NCBI RefSeq assembly: GCF_035818475.1
Contig: NZ_JAYMGV010000002.1
Location: 355,957-419,956, forward strand
Length of the DNA stretch: 64,000 nucleotides
Direction of reading: 5' to 3'
Origin: Cognatitamlana sp035818475
GTDB taxonomy: Bacteria; Bacteroidota; Bacteroidia; Flavobacteriales; Flavobacteriaceae
Shown here in pieces: positions 8,752-17,787 of this stretch. The translations under genes were made by a program, and so were the position numbers. The stretch's first letter is position 1; the number at the start of each line of letters is the position of its first letter. The notes beneath the pieces were generated by a model. It worked only from the letters and a program-made list of their open reading frames with translations, had not been told where the DNA came from and did no database searches.

Positions 8752-9296
8752 TGGATGATTTTGAAAAACATATAAGAGAAAACAAATCCGCATTTGAGGA
8801 ATATAAGGCCGACAAGAGTAAACTTTGGGCCAATATTGAGTCGAAATTAGAGAAACCGGAGCCTGAGATTAAAGTAATAAAGCTCTGGAACCGTAAAATG
8901 CTTAAAGTAGTAGCTGTGATTATAATAGCGCTCGGCCTGTTTTCGGTTATACAGTTTATGAATTTTGAAGAGACACATCAAAAAAACAGTATAGCTACTC
9001 AAGAGCTGAATGATATTGATGCACATTATAAAGGCCTGATTGCTTATCAGGTAAAGTTGGTTAATAAAAGTTCACAATTAACAGACAAACAAAAAAAAGA
9101 ATTTCTCTCTTTTATAGATGACCTGGATATAGAATATAAATCGTTAAAACTTGAATTGAACAAAAACCTAAATAACGAACGTGTTTTGGAAGCCATTGTG
9201 GTTAATTACAAAAAAAGAATTGAATTAATAGAGAATTTATTAAGGCAAATTAATACTTCTAAAAAAACAGATGATAAGGATGTGTACATTTTATAA
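8748..9296 (+). CDS. one-pass membrane protein, putative anti-sigma factor
   Basis: 182 residues. The N-terminal 50 residues are charged and presumably cytosolic. One membrane helix spans about 52-71 (LKVVAVIIIALGLFSVIQFM). The periplasmic remainder is rich in Lys, Glu and Leu and looks helical or coiled. The start overlaps the sigma gene stop (ATGA), and a second ATG directly follows, so MM or M starts are equally possible. No zinc-type anti-sigma HxxxCxxC motif is present. The anti-sigma role is inferred from position and topology only. Confidence 0.7.
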   Translation: MMDDFEKHIRENKSAFEEYKADKSKLWANIESKLEKPEPEIKVIKLWNRKMLKVVAVIIIALGLFSVIQFMNFEETHQKNSIATQELNDIDAHYKGLIAYQVKLVNKSSQLTDKQKKEFLSFIDDLDIEYKSLKLELNKNLNNERVLEAIVVNYKKRIELIENLLRQINTSKKTDDKDVYIL

Positions 9297-10362
9297 ATAT
9301 ATAGTAATACTCTCCATAATTTTTAGTGGATTTGCTATACATGGTCAGGAAACCTTAACCAAGCAAATAGATAAGACTTTTGATATGACCAATACCGGAG
9401 AATTATTGTTGGATAATAAATATGGTGACGTATCATTTACCGGGTGGGATAAAAATAAAATTGTTATTACTGCTAACATAAAAGTAACGCATAAGAAAAG
9501 AGATCATGCTAAAACGCTTTTAAACCGTATAGAGGTTGAATCTAAAAGCGCAGGAGACTTTTTAAGCATAACCTCAATAATTTCAGAAAAGAACAGTAAC
9601 TTTTTTTCCAGATATTTTAACAAGGTAAATCCTTTTGAGTTTGATAAGAGTAATGTGGACATAAACTACACTGTATATTTACCCATCAATGCTGAAATTG
9701 AAATCATAAATAAATTTGGTAATGTGGTTATAGACAATTGGACAGGTAAATTAAAAGCAAATATTGAGCATGGAGACCTATGGGTTAATGACACTATAAG
9801 CAATGCAAAAATCACCATGAAGTTTGGGAAGTTACGGGGGAAATCTATGACCTATAGCACTGTTAATTTAAAAAACGGAGGTATTAATATCAAACAATCT
9901 AAAGTCTTATTATTAAATACAAGTGGCGTTAGCATAGATTTGGGTAAGGTGACCGATTTAGAAATCATATCCAGTAAAGATAACATTACAATTCAGGAGG
10001 TCGGTCGTATCAAAGGGCAGCTTGAATACTCTAATGCTAAAATTGAAGCTCTTGAAGATACTATTAATCTTAGTATGAGTGTTGCAGAGCTTTGGGTTTC
10101 AAAAATTTTAAATACCAATCCTGAAGTTAATATTGATCAGGAGTCATCAGATATTCATATTGATATTTCTGACTTATCGTTTAAGTTTGAAGCTACTCTG
10201 GAGCAGGGACTGTTGAGGCTACCAAAAACAGTATCTAACCTTGAAAATATTGTCATTGATAAAGGCAAAAGAATTAGAAAAATAAAAGGATTATACGGAG
10301 CTTCAACTTCCGGGATTTTCAACTTTCAAGGCAGGAAGGGCATTATAGTTTTGGATGATTAA
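9271..10362 (+). CDS. exported DUF4097-like beta-helical protein
   Basis: 363 residues, overlapping the preceding gene by 26 bases in another frame. ATG codons occur at 9271 and 9280. A signal peptide follows (YIVILSIIFSGFAIHGQ). The mature part shows repeated short beta strands of the DUF4097/putative-adhesin type: GELLLDNKYGDVSFTGWDKN, INKFGNVVIDNWTGKLKANI, then further variants. Such proteins fold as beta-helices and are often encoded with ECF sigma/anti-sigma pairs. It probably acts in the periplasm or at the surface and may be part of the sensing circuit. Its biochemical function is unknown. Confidence 0.75.
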   Translation: MIRMCTFYKYIVILSIIFSGFAIHGQETLTKQIDKTFDMTNTGELLLDNKYGDVSFTGWDKNKIVITANIKVTHKKRDHAKTLLNRIEVESKSAGDFLSITSIISEKNSNFFSRYFNKVNPFEFDKSNVDINYTVYLPINAEIEIINKFGNVVIDNWTGKLKANIEHGDLWVNDTISNAKITMKFGKLRGKSMTYSTVNLKNGGINIKQSKVLLLNTSGVSIDLGKVTDLEIISSKDNITIQEVGRIKGQLEYSNAKIEALEDTINLSMSVAELWVSKILNTNPEVNIDQESSDIHIDISDLSFKFEATLEQGLLRLPKTVSNLENIVIDKGKRIRKIKGLYGASTSGIFNFQGRKGIIVLDD

Positions 10363-10504
10363 ATGTACGTTATGGAAAATCTATTACAAAACCTCTGTTT
10401 TCCCTTCCCTATGAAAAACAACATAAAAAGTCAAATAAAAATATATGCAACCTATTTAAAGTCAGGTTGTCTATACCAATAACAATGGTCTATAAATATT
10501 TAAG

Positions 10505-11164
10505 ATGAAACATTTTAATTACATTTTACTATTCGTGTGTATTAGTGTGGTACATAGCTTAAACGCTCAAGATTATATTGAATTTAACGATAGAAAAAAC
10601 ACTGTCCATGGCGTTTACATGGGGCTTGCTTTTCACTATGGAAAAATAAGTAAAAAAGAGACTTTTAGTTCTAGTTTTAAGATAGCCTATGTGGCAAATC
10701 AGCAATTTGAAGTTGGATTTGTTGGTGTCGGTTTTTATTCTGATTTAAATGATCAAGGCTTTGGGTTTAACGATAAAGACCTAGGTGGAGGTTATGGTGG
10801 GTTACATTTAGAACCTATCTTTTTTAGTAAATCAAAAATTAACCTATCTGTCCCGGTACTTATTGGAGGTGGAGCTGTTGGTTTGGTTAGAGGTGATATT
10901 GATTCGGGTGAATGGGAAGATGATGACTGGCAGCCTGTCTTTGTTTTTGAACCCGGCATTAATGCCTTGTATAACATTTCCAGGTACATTCAATTTGAGG
11001 CCGGTTTTAAATACAGGTTTTCCAGTAGAATTAATATACAACCAGATTATAATTTAACCAGAATAAATGGCTTTTCTATTGGCCTGGGAATTAAAGTTGG
11101 GGTGTTTAACATGGGGAGAAACCGATATAAAAAACATTTAAAAAATGAAGAATCAAAAGAATAG
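10505..11164 (+). CDS. exported outer-membrane-barrel-like protein
   Basis: 219 residues with a signal peptide (MKHFNYILLFVCISVVHSL, cleavage near LNAQ). The mature part alternates aromatic and small residues as in outer membrane beta-strands, for example FEVGFVGVGFYSDL and IQFEAGFKYRFSSRI, with glycine-rich turns. The last residues are charged (KKHLKNEESKE) rather than ending in Phe, so it is not a classical Omp85-recognised barrel end. I cannot name a family. It lies 142 bases after the DUF4097-like gene and may belong to the same sigma-controlled group. Confidence 0.65.
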   Translation: MKHFNYILLFVCISVVHSLNAQDYIEFNDRKNTVHGVYMGLAFHYGKISKKETFSSSFKIAYVANQQFEVGFVGVGFYSDLNDQGFGFNDKDLGGGYGGLHLEPIFFSKSKINLSVPVLIGGGAVGLVRGDIDSGEWEDDDWQPVFVFEPGINALYNISRYIQFEAGFKYRFSSRINIQPDYNLTRINGFSIGLGIKVGVFNMGRNRYKKHLKNEESKE

Positions 11165-11303
11165 TAAGAAACTAAATGCCATACGGGTTGTTTCAAAAAA
11201 CAACCAGGTGTTTGTAAAATCAAATACTGAGCTAAATGAGTGGTACCCTATAAACTTTCAATGGATTCCAGTTATACAGCTAAACAAAAGTTTGAACCCT
11301 TAA
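11145..11303 (+). CDS. candidate small protein, 52 aa
   Basis: An open frame starting at the ATG at 11145, which overlaps the end of the preceding gene by 20 bases in a different frame. It begins MKNQKNSKKLNAIRVVSKNN and ends INFQWIPVIQLNKSLNP. The composition (basic N-terminus, a conserved-looking RVVSKNNQVFVKS strand, and EWYPINFQWIP) is more protein-like than random AT-rich sequence. It contains a hairpin of 8 bp (11186-11193 with 11198-11205). No known family. Overlap with the upstream gene suggests co-transcription. Confidence 0.45.
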   Translation: MKNQKNSKKLNAIRVVSKNNQVFVKSNTELNEWYPINFQWIPVIQLNKSLNP

Positions 11304-11349
11304 ACCACAAATTAAAGCAAACACATTACATATATGCTAAATGACTTAT

Positions 11350-12264
11350 TTAACGTCCTTGTGCTCTGGGTCTGAATTTTCGTTTTGAATTTATAAAATA
11401 AACACCAGTTAATAGTATAATTGCAGCAACTATAGATTGTAAAGAAATATACTCGTTTAATACCCACCATCCCAAAATTAAAGCAATTATAGGATTTACA
11501 TAGGTTGAAGTAGCTACCTGTTCTGGAGAAACCGTTTTTAAAAGATAGTTAAATGCGGTAAAAGCAATAATACTTCCAAAGAGGATTAAGCCTAACATAG
11601 ACCATTGCACCGGATCAGACCATTGAGAAGGTAGAGACCATGGTTCGTTCAGAACCAAACTTATTATTCCCAACATGATACTGCCGGTAAACATCTGATA
11701 GCCGGTATTAACAAAATGATTTGATGGTAAGTCTGCTTTCCCAACAAAAATACTGGCATAAGCCCAGCTGATCATACAAGCAAAAATAGTAACCATTCCA
11801 ACTACCTGCCCTTCCTGACTAATAATTTCTTTTTGGCTTGTCAACAAAAAGATCCCTACAAACCCTAATACCACTCCTATATATGACATCAGAGATATCT
11901 TTTTCCCATGAAGTATTCGCATTAAAATTAGGACTACTAATGGTTGTGCTGAAATTTCTAATGCAGCAAAACCACTATCAACATACTTTAAGGCCCAAAC
12001 AACTACACCATTGCCAAAGGTTAAAAATAAAAATCCGGCTATTACAGTATTTTTTAATTGCTTTGAGGTAATACTAAGGTCTATTTTTAAAATTTTAGCA
12101 ATTATAAAGATTAATATACTAGCTATAAAAAATCTAATAGACGCCAGAAAGAACGGAGGTAATTCTGTAACAGCAACCTTGTTTAATAAATAAGTAGAGC
12201 CCCAAATAACATATATAGCGAAGAATGCTAAAATGATAAGAAGTGTTTTTTTAGAAATGCTCAT
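11350..12264 (-). CDS. EamA/DMT superfamily transporter
   Basis: 304 residues with ten predicted membrane helices in two homologous halves, the EamA arrangement. The first half begins ILAFFAIYVIWGSTYLLNKV, where the WGSTYL motif is typical of RhaT/YedA-like members. The second half begins around residue 155 (MISWAYASIFVGKADLP) and ends with a basic cytosolic tail. It should export or import a small metabolite through the inner membrane. The substrate cannot be read from the sequence. It is a single gene on the minus strand. Confidence 0.92.
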   Translation of the reverse strand: MSISKKTLLIILAFFAIYVIWGSTYLLNKVAVTELPPFFLASIRFFIASILIFIIAKILKIDLSITSKQLKNTVIAGFLFLTFGNGVVVWALKYVDSGFAALEISAQPLVVLILMRILHGKKISLMSYIGVVLGFVGIFLLTSQKEIISQEGQVVGMVTIFACMISWAYASIFVGKADLPSNHFVNTGYQMFTGSIMLGIISLVLNEPWSLPSQWSDPVQWSMLGLILFGSIIAFTAFNYLLKTVSPEQVATSTYVNPIIALILGWWVLNEYISLQSIVAAIILLTGVYFINSKRKFRPRAQGR

Positions 12265-12386
12265 ATATAACTTGTAATAAATACCACACTTGGGTAGCTA
12301 AATTTATATTTTCCTTACACTTATAAGATTCATTCCTCTTTGACCAAGTTCCAAACTACTACTTATTCAAGAGTTAAAACAGCGCT

Positions 12387-13946
12387 TTAATCTTCTGGTG
12401 GATAACCATGTATTTGCTCAAATACTTCATCAAAATTTGAACGCAAGTAAGAATTTAATTTTTTTCTGTAATCCCCTTTTAGCCATTCTACAAAATTGAA
12501 AGTACTTTTACTGATACATTTGGTGTAGCGCTGAATTCTAAAATCTATATCGTCACCAAGTTTTTTAGCCAAGCCCAGTGCGTCATAAACATCCTCACTA
12601 TTTTCAATGCATATTTTACCATGATGTTCAATGGAACGTTCTAAAACTACTTTTGAAGATTCGCCATTTCTAATAGAATCGACATAAGTTTTCTGAACAT
12701 CAAAATAAACATTATCAGATTTTCCAAATTCGGCACGTAATTCATCCGGCATTTCATACCTGAAGTTACTCTCTAAATCCTCATCACTTAAAATAGAATC
12801 TAAATAATAAGTAGGTGATTTAAATATACGTTGCCAATCTAAATCATCTCCCCACGGACCAAAACGATGAAAATTATTTCCCAGATCAATAACAGAAAAT
12901 GTTTTTTTGTTTTTTAAAATACGCGAACCACGGCCAATCATCTGATAATACAGGGTTAACGATTTGGTTGCCCTATTTAAAATAATACTTTCTACTGTAG
13001 GCTCATCAAAACCTGTTGTTAAAATACTTACAGAGGTTAAAATGGCATCTGGTGTATTTTTAAACCATTTAAGAATTAAAGCTCTTTCTTTTTTTGTATT
13101 GGTGTTATCTAAATGTGCAATTTTATAACCGGCTCTTCTAAAGGTATCATATACATGCAACGAAGTATTAATACCATTATTAAAAATTAAGGTTTTCTTA
13201 CCTTTAGAGCGTTCTTCATAAGCTTGTAAAAGCTTAGTTAACATGTCATTATCTGTATATAGGTCTTCAGATGATTTAACAGTATAATCACCATTAGCAC
13301 CAACAACCAATGATGTTAAGCCTACATTGTAGGTAAACATTTCTGCACGTGCTAAAAAGCCGTTTTCAATTAATGATTCTATACTTTCGCCAACAATCAA
13401 CTCATCATAATTGTCTGTCATTGGCAGCTCAATACTAGAACTTAATGGTGTTGCAGTAACCCCCAGAATAAACGACTGGCTAAAGAACTTAAACAGTTTT
13501 GTAAAAGAATTATAATGCGCCTCATCAATAATTACCAGGCCTATATCTGAAATATCAAGTTTGTCATCATTTAACCTATTGTTTAAGGTTTCAACCATAG
13601 CGACAAAACAACTGTATTCTGCCTGGTCACTTAAATCTGCTTTGCTATCAACAACCTTGTTGTGTACACCAAATTCTGTAAGCATATTTGATGTTTGCCT
13701 ACATAGCTCAATTCGATGTGTCATCACTAATACCTTTTTTTTGTGATGTTTAAGGTATTGTCTCACTATTTCAGAAAAAATAACTGTTTTACCCCCTCCT
13801 GTAGGAAGTTGATATAAAAGGTGATAATCTGAAGGTGACTCTTCAAAAGCCTTAAATATTTTATTTATAGCACCTTTTTGATAACTGTATAAATCTTTAC
13901 CTTCTTTTCTTTCCTCTAATTCTAACTCTGCTTTTGTTATAGACAT
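12387..13946 (-). CDS. DEAD/DEAH-box superfamily 2 helicase
   Basis: 519 residues. Motif I is PTGGGKT (48-54), motif II DEAH (141-144), motif III GVTATP (about 162-167), and motif VI lies in LYYQMIGRGSRIL (about 335-347). This is the ResIII/UvrB-like core of type III restriction subunits and stand-alone helicases. The 140 residues after the core show no nuclease or other domain I recognise. No methyltransferase or restriction gene is adjacent, so it is more likely a housekeeping or repair helicase than part of a restriction system. It is transcribed divergently from the sulfatase gene. Confidence 0.88.
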   Translation of the reverse strand: MSITKAELELEERKEGKDLYSYQKGAINKIFKAFEESPSDYHLLYQLPTGGGKTVIFSEIVRQYLKHHKKKVLVMTHRIELCRQTSNMLTEFGVHNKVVDSKADLSDQAEYSCFVAMVETLNNRLNDDKLDISDIGLVIIDEAHYNSFTKLFKFFSQSFILGVTATPLSSSIELPMTDNYDELIVGESIESLIENGFLARAEMFTYNVGLTSLVVGANGDYTVKSSEDLYTDNDMLTKLLQAYEERSKGKKTLIFNNGINTSLHVYDTFRRAGYKIAHLDNTNTKKERALILKWFKNTPDAILTSVSILTTGFDEPTVESIILNRATKSLTLYYQMIGRGSRILKNKKTFSVIDLGNNFHRFGPWGDDLDWQRIFKSPTYYLDSILSDEDLESNFRYEMPDELRAEFGKSDNVYFDVQKTYVDSIRNGESSKVVLERSIEHHGKICIENSEDVYDALGLAKKLGDDIDFRIQRYTKCISKSTFNFVEWLKGDYRKKLNSYLRSNFDEVFEQIHGYPPED

Positions 13947-14115
13947 ACCTGTAAATTTGCAACGTGCAAAAATAACATCTTTAAAGGGTTTATCACGTAT
14001 GATTTTGAAGAAAATTATGAAAGTAATATTAACAATTTTTATATTTAATATAAGGAGTTGCGCAAGTTATTTTTATATTCAGCATCTAAATGGTTACAGA
14101 CAAATACTTAAATAT

Positions 14116-15426
14116 ATGAAACTTAGCTCCCTACTTATTTTCACGTTACTTTTTATAACGGCCTGTAGTAATGAATCTGAACCCATTTCTGATCCGGTTG
14201 ATGATAATGAAGTTGTAGATGATACTCCCCAACAACCAAATATATTACTAATTATTGCAGACGACATGGGGCTAGATGCATGCCCCGGTTATCCTATTGG
14301 TTCAATTAAACCCAATATGCCTAACCTTAAGAAATTAATGGATACCGGTGTAAAGTTTACAAATGTATGGTCTAATCCAACCTGTTCACCTACAAGAGCC
14401 GGAATTTTAACCGGAAAGTACGGATTAAGAACAGGTGTTTTACAAGCTGGTAATAATTTATCAACTTCTGAAACCTCATTACAAAGTTATATTAACACAA
14501 AAACAAATAGCACGTATAGTCAGGCAATTATAGGTAAATGGCATTTGTCAAATAATGCCAGTCATCCCAATAATATGGGAATACCCCATTATGTCGGATT
14601 ATTAGGTGGGTCTGTACAATCCTATTATAACTGGACCTTAACTGAAAACGGACAACAATCAAATTCAACAGCATACACAACTACCAAATTCACCGATTTG
14701 GCTATAGATTGGATAGGGCAACAGTCAAAACCCTGGTTTTTATGGTTAGCATATAACGCACCACATACTCCGTTTCATTTACCTCCGGCCAATTTACACT
14801 TTCAGGGTGCTTTGGCCTCAGACCAAGCTAGTATAGATGCTAACCCACTTCCCTATTATATGGCTGCACTTGAAGCTTTGGATACAGAAATGGGAAGATT
14901 AATAAATTCTATGACTGATGAAGAAAAGGAAAATACAATAGTCATTTTTATTGGTGATAACGGGACACCTAATCAAGTAGCACAGGAATACAACTCCAGA
15001 CGTGTAAAAGGCACGGTTTATCAAGGTGGTGTTAATGTTCCTATGATAGTTTCCGGTAAGGATGTTATACGAATAAACGATACTGAAAATGCCTTGATTA
15101 ATTCTACTGATTTATTTGCAACTATTGCAAATTTGGCAGGAGTTAATACTTTAGAGATTAATGATAGTCAAAGTTTTAAAGCCTTATTGAAAGATACAGA
15201 TACTTCAAAGCGCAATTATATATATACTGAAAATAGTGATTATACCATCCGAAATGCTACACACAAATATATATTGTTTGATGACGGCACCGAGGCTCTG
15301 TTCAATCTAAGCAGTAACCCTTTTGAAAACCCTAACTTACTCAATGCTACGCAGCTCCCATTAAGCAGTGCAAATGCCTTAATAAAATCAGAACTAACAG
15401 CTAAGGCTTTAGAAATTAGAAATTGA
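14116..15426 (+). CDS. type I sulfatase, lipoprotein
   Basis: 436 residues from the ATG at 14116, chosen because a lipoprotein signal follows (LLIFTLLFITAC, Cys17); the frame is open 53 codons further upstream without support. The metal-binding pair lies in NILLIIADDMG (Asp49-Asp50). The sulfatase signature C-x-P-x-R is intact as CSPTR (Cys90 to Arg94) with the usual AG and TG residues after it, so Cys90 should become formylglycine. GKWHLS and GDNGTP add further active-site segments. As a surface or periplasmic lipoprotein it probably removes sulfate from algal polysaccharides. No partner polysaccharide-utilisation genes are adjacent. Confidence 0.92.
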   Translation: MKLSSLLIFTLLFITACSNESEPISDPVDDNEVVDDTPQQPNILLIIADDMGLDACPGYPIGSIKPNMPNLKKLMDTGVKFTNVWSNPTCSPTRAGILTGKYGLRTGVLQAGNNLSTSETSLQSYINTKTNSTYSQAIIGKWHLSNNASHPNNMGIPHYVGLLGGSVQSYYNWTLTENGQQSNSTAYTTTKFTDLAIDWIGQQSKPWFLWLAYNAPHTPFHLPPANLHFQGALASDQASIDANPLPYYMAALEALDTEMGRLINSMTDEEKENTIVIFIGDNGTPNQVAQEYNSRRVKGTVYQGGVNVPMIVSGKDVIRINDTENALINSTDLFATIANLAGVNTLEINDSQSFKALLKDTDTSKRNYIYTENSDYTIRNATHKYILFDDGTEALFNLSSNPFENPNLLNATQLPLSSANALIKSELTAKALEIRN

Positions 15427-15501
15427 TATATTTCACAAAACACCCTTTAAATAATAAAGTAATTTCTATTTTTACTTCATAAAAATTCAATATTGGGTAA
15501 T

Positions 15502-16515
15502 ATGCAGATTAATGATAAATCCGAAGTACAAAGTTATTTAGCTGATTCTCAAAGATACGATTCCATGACCTATAACAGAACCGGTAAAAGTGGTGTGCTA
15601 TTACCCGCAATGTCTATTGGATTATGGCATAATTTTGGTTTTGTTGATCCCATTCAAAATGGACGGGAGATTTTAAGAACAGCATTTGATTTAGGAATTA
15701 CACATTTTGACCTTGCAAATAATTATGGGCCTCCATACGGTTCTGCTGAAGAAAATTTTGGGACTCTGTTAAAAAGAGACTTTAAGCCTTATAGAGATGA
15801 ATTATTTATTGCCACAAAGGCTGGTTATGATATGTGGCCGGGGCCATATGGGAATTTAGGGTCCAGAAAATATTTAATTTCAAGTTTAGATCAAAGCTTG
15901 AAGCGTATGGGCTTAGATTATGTAGATATATTTTATCATCACAGGCCAGATCCGGATACGCCTCTAGAAGAGACCATGGGGGCATTGGCAGACATCGTTC
16001 GTCAAGGCAAAGCATTATATGTAGGTATTTCTAATTATGAACCAAAAGAAACACAAAAAGCCGCAGAGATCCTTAAAGAATTAAACGTTCCCTTTATTCT
16101 ACACCAAGCCAGATATTCTATGCTAGACCGTTGGGTTGAAGATGCGCTTTTAGATACACTTGAGCAAAATGGTGTGGGGTGTATTGCTTTTTCGCCATTG
16201 GCACAGGGCATGCTAACCGATAAATATATAAACGGTATTCCTGAAAACTCAAGAGCAGCTAAAGATTTAACCTATTTAAATTCAGAAACCGTATCCAGTA
16301 ATTTAGAAAAAATTCAAGCGCTGAATAAAATAGCTCAAGAACGCGGGCAAAAATTATCTCAAATGGCTATAGCCTGGATATTAAGACAACCACAAGTAGC
16401 ATCTGTTTTAGTTGGAGCAAGTTCTTCCAATCAATTAAAAGAAAATGTAAAAGCTCTTGATAATTTAAATTTTACAGAGGACGAATTGAATATAATAGAA
16501 AAAATTATTTCTTAA
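15502..16515 (+). CDS. aldo/keto reductase, L-glyceraldehyde 3-phosphate reductase-like
   Basis: 337 residues from the ATG at 15502; the longer frame begins with TTG nine bases earlier. The aldo/keto reductase tetrad is visible as Asp and Tyr in FDLANNYGPPYG, Lys in IATKAGYDMWPGPYG and His in IFYHHRPDPDTP. The segments SIGLWHNFG and GPYGNLGSRKYL match the YghZ/KCNAB-like subgroup, which reduces L-glyceraldehyde 3-phosphate and other toxic aldehydes with NADPH. Cytosolic. It is convergent with the next gene, leaving only seven bases between the stop codons. Confidence 0.92.
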   Translation: MQINDKSEVQSYLADSQRYDSMTYNRTGKSGVLLPAMSIGLWHNFGFVDPIQNGREILRTAFDLGITHFDLANNYGPPYGSAEENFGTLLKRDFKPYRDELFIATKAGYDMWPGPYGNLGSRKYLISSLDQSLKRMGLDYVDIFYHHRPDPDTPLEETMGALADIVRQGKALYVGISNYEPKETQKAAEILKELNVPFILHQARYSMLDRWVEDALLDTLEQNGVGCIAFSPLAQGMLTDKYINGIPENSRAAKDLTYLNSETVSSNLEKIQALNKIAQERGQKLSQMAIAWILRQPQVASVLVGASSSNQLKENVKALDNLNFTEDELNIIEKIIS

Positions 16516-16522
16516 CCCGGAA

Positions 16523-17191
16523 TTACTCTTTAACAACAATAACAGTAGCTTTTACCCCTGTAGAAAGATTCCATCTATTATGGGTAACAATAAGCCCGGC
16601 ATCATCAACAACTTTAAACTCTGCGGTGTTAGGTCCGGATTCTCCCTGATTCAATGCCACAAAATCTATCTTGTTAAATCCGGGTTTTAAATCCAGTTTA
16701 AACCCTTTAAAACCACCTGATAAAAAAACTCTGGCATGTATTATGTCATCATTTACCCGTACTTGAATAATATCACCATCAACATAACCATGATCTCTGT
16801 AGACCACATTTACATATTCTGAATTACTTTTAAAATCACCAAAATATTGATCAGTTAAACTGCCATTTCTCATTTCAATTTCTTTCTTGCTTAGCTTGAT
16901 ATCCTCGAGCTCATCATTTAATTCTTTTTCATAAAGCTCTCCGGGGTTACCAAAACGTTCTTTAGGAAACATTGAAAATTCCTTTTTAGGAAATTCTAAT
17001 GTTTCTAGAGTTTTAGGCATATTTAATCCTATATTATTATCTGAACGATTTATTGGTAATTTAGGCTTTGCTTCAGGGTCTTCTTTTGTAGTTACCGCAG
17101 GAATACTGATAGATTTATTTTTACTATCAACCTGTGAGAAAGCAGATAGCGAAAACAACGCTAAAAAACTATATAAAATAAAAGGTCTCAT
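16523..17191 (-). CDS. exported protein of unknown function
   Basis: 222 residues from the ATG at 17189-17191, where a signal peptide begins (MRPFILYSFLALFSLSAFSQ). The middle is rich in Lys, Glu and Pro (residues 20-105). The C-terminal 110 residues look like a compact beta domain: VVYRDHGYVDGDIIQVRVND, GFKGFKLDLKPGFNKIDFVA, then AEFKVVDDAGLIVTHNRWN. The last part resembles C-terminal domains found on secreted Bacteroidota proteins, but I cannot assign a family. It is transcribed away from the small-peptide array and is convergent with the aldo/keto reductase gene. Confidence 0.7.
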   Translation of the reverse strand: MRPFILYSFLALFSLSAFSQVDSKNKSISIPAVTTKEDPEAKPKLPINRSDNNIGLNMPKTLETLEFPKKEFSMFPKERFGNPGELYEKELNDELEDIKLSKKEIEMRNGSLTDQYFGDFKSNSEYVNVVYRDHGYVDGDIIQVRVNDDIIHARVFLSGGFKGFKLDLKPGFNKIDFVALNQGESGPNTAEFKVVDDAGLIVTHNRWNLSTGVKATVIVVKE

Positions 17192-17493
17192 TAATCTTCT
17201 ATTATTTATAACTAAGTTTTGAGGCATAATTAGTCACAAAGATATTTTTTTCTTTGGAAAACCACCCTTTAACTTTAAGGTTTTAATACCTGTTTAACAA
17301 TAATCATTCCTAAATAGAGTATATCATCGGTTTTTTTGATAATACAGCTTCTCTCCTATTCTAAAAGTGTTAAAGTTTGTTAATTTACTACTATGTGATG
17401 CATAGTACTGTAACAAAATTCATTTACTGTCGTCTATCCAGTATAATCAATCAAAAACAACAGTTATAATTTAATCAATTAAAAAATAGAATT

Positions 17494-17580
17494 ATGAGAA
17501 CTTTAGACAACAATCAATTATCAGGAACTTTAAACAGAACTAAAAGTCATCAGTGGAACACTAAAAGGCGCTATAGATAA
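17494..17580 (+). CDS. tandem micropeptide 1, 28 aa
   Basis: First of three near-identical frames. It begins MRTLDNNQLSGTLNRT and ends WNTKRRYR. It differs from copy 2 at residues 5 (Asp/Asn), 15 (Arg/Gly) and 19 (His/Tyr), with two further silent changes. The C-terminal eight residues are identical in all three copies. The peptide is strongly basic and has no membrane helix, signal peptide or cysteine. I do not recognise the family. Retention of start, frame and stop, with silent changes in between, supports translation. Confidence 0.7.
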   Translation: MRTLDNNQLSGTLNRTKSHQWNTKRRYR

Positions 17581-17643
17581 ATAGTGTAAGTATAACAGAA
17601 ATTAACCTTTCATCAATCAAAATCAAAATCAAAATCAAAAATT

Positions 17644-17730
17644 ATGAGAACTTTAAACAACAATCAATTATCAGGAACTTTAAACGGAACTAAAAGTTAC
17701 CAATGGAACACTAAAAGACGCTATAGATAA
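17644..17730 (+). CDS. tandem micropeptide 2, 28 aa
   Basis: Second copy, starting 150 bases after copy 1. It begins MRTLNNNQLSGTLNGT and ends WNTKRRYR. It differs from copy 3 by one residue (Asn6/Ser) and by three silent codon changes (codons 11, 26 and 27). Net charge is about +6 with no acidic residue. It is preceded by the shared leader element ending in hexamers of AATCAA and then AATTATG. The function is unknown. Confidence 0.75.
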   Translation: MRTLNNNQLSGTLNGTKSYQWNTKRRYR

Positions 17731-17787
17731 GTAGTGTAAGTATAACAGGAATTAACCTTTCATCAATCAAAATCAAAATCAAAAATT

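Noticed and set aside
12387..13946. SF2 helicase as part of a restriction or defence system
   Set aside because: No methyltransferase, nuclease or other defence gene is adjacent; neighbours are a transporter and a sulfatase.
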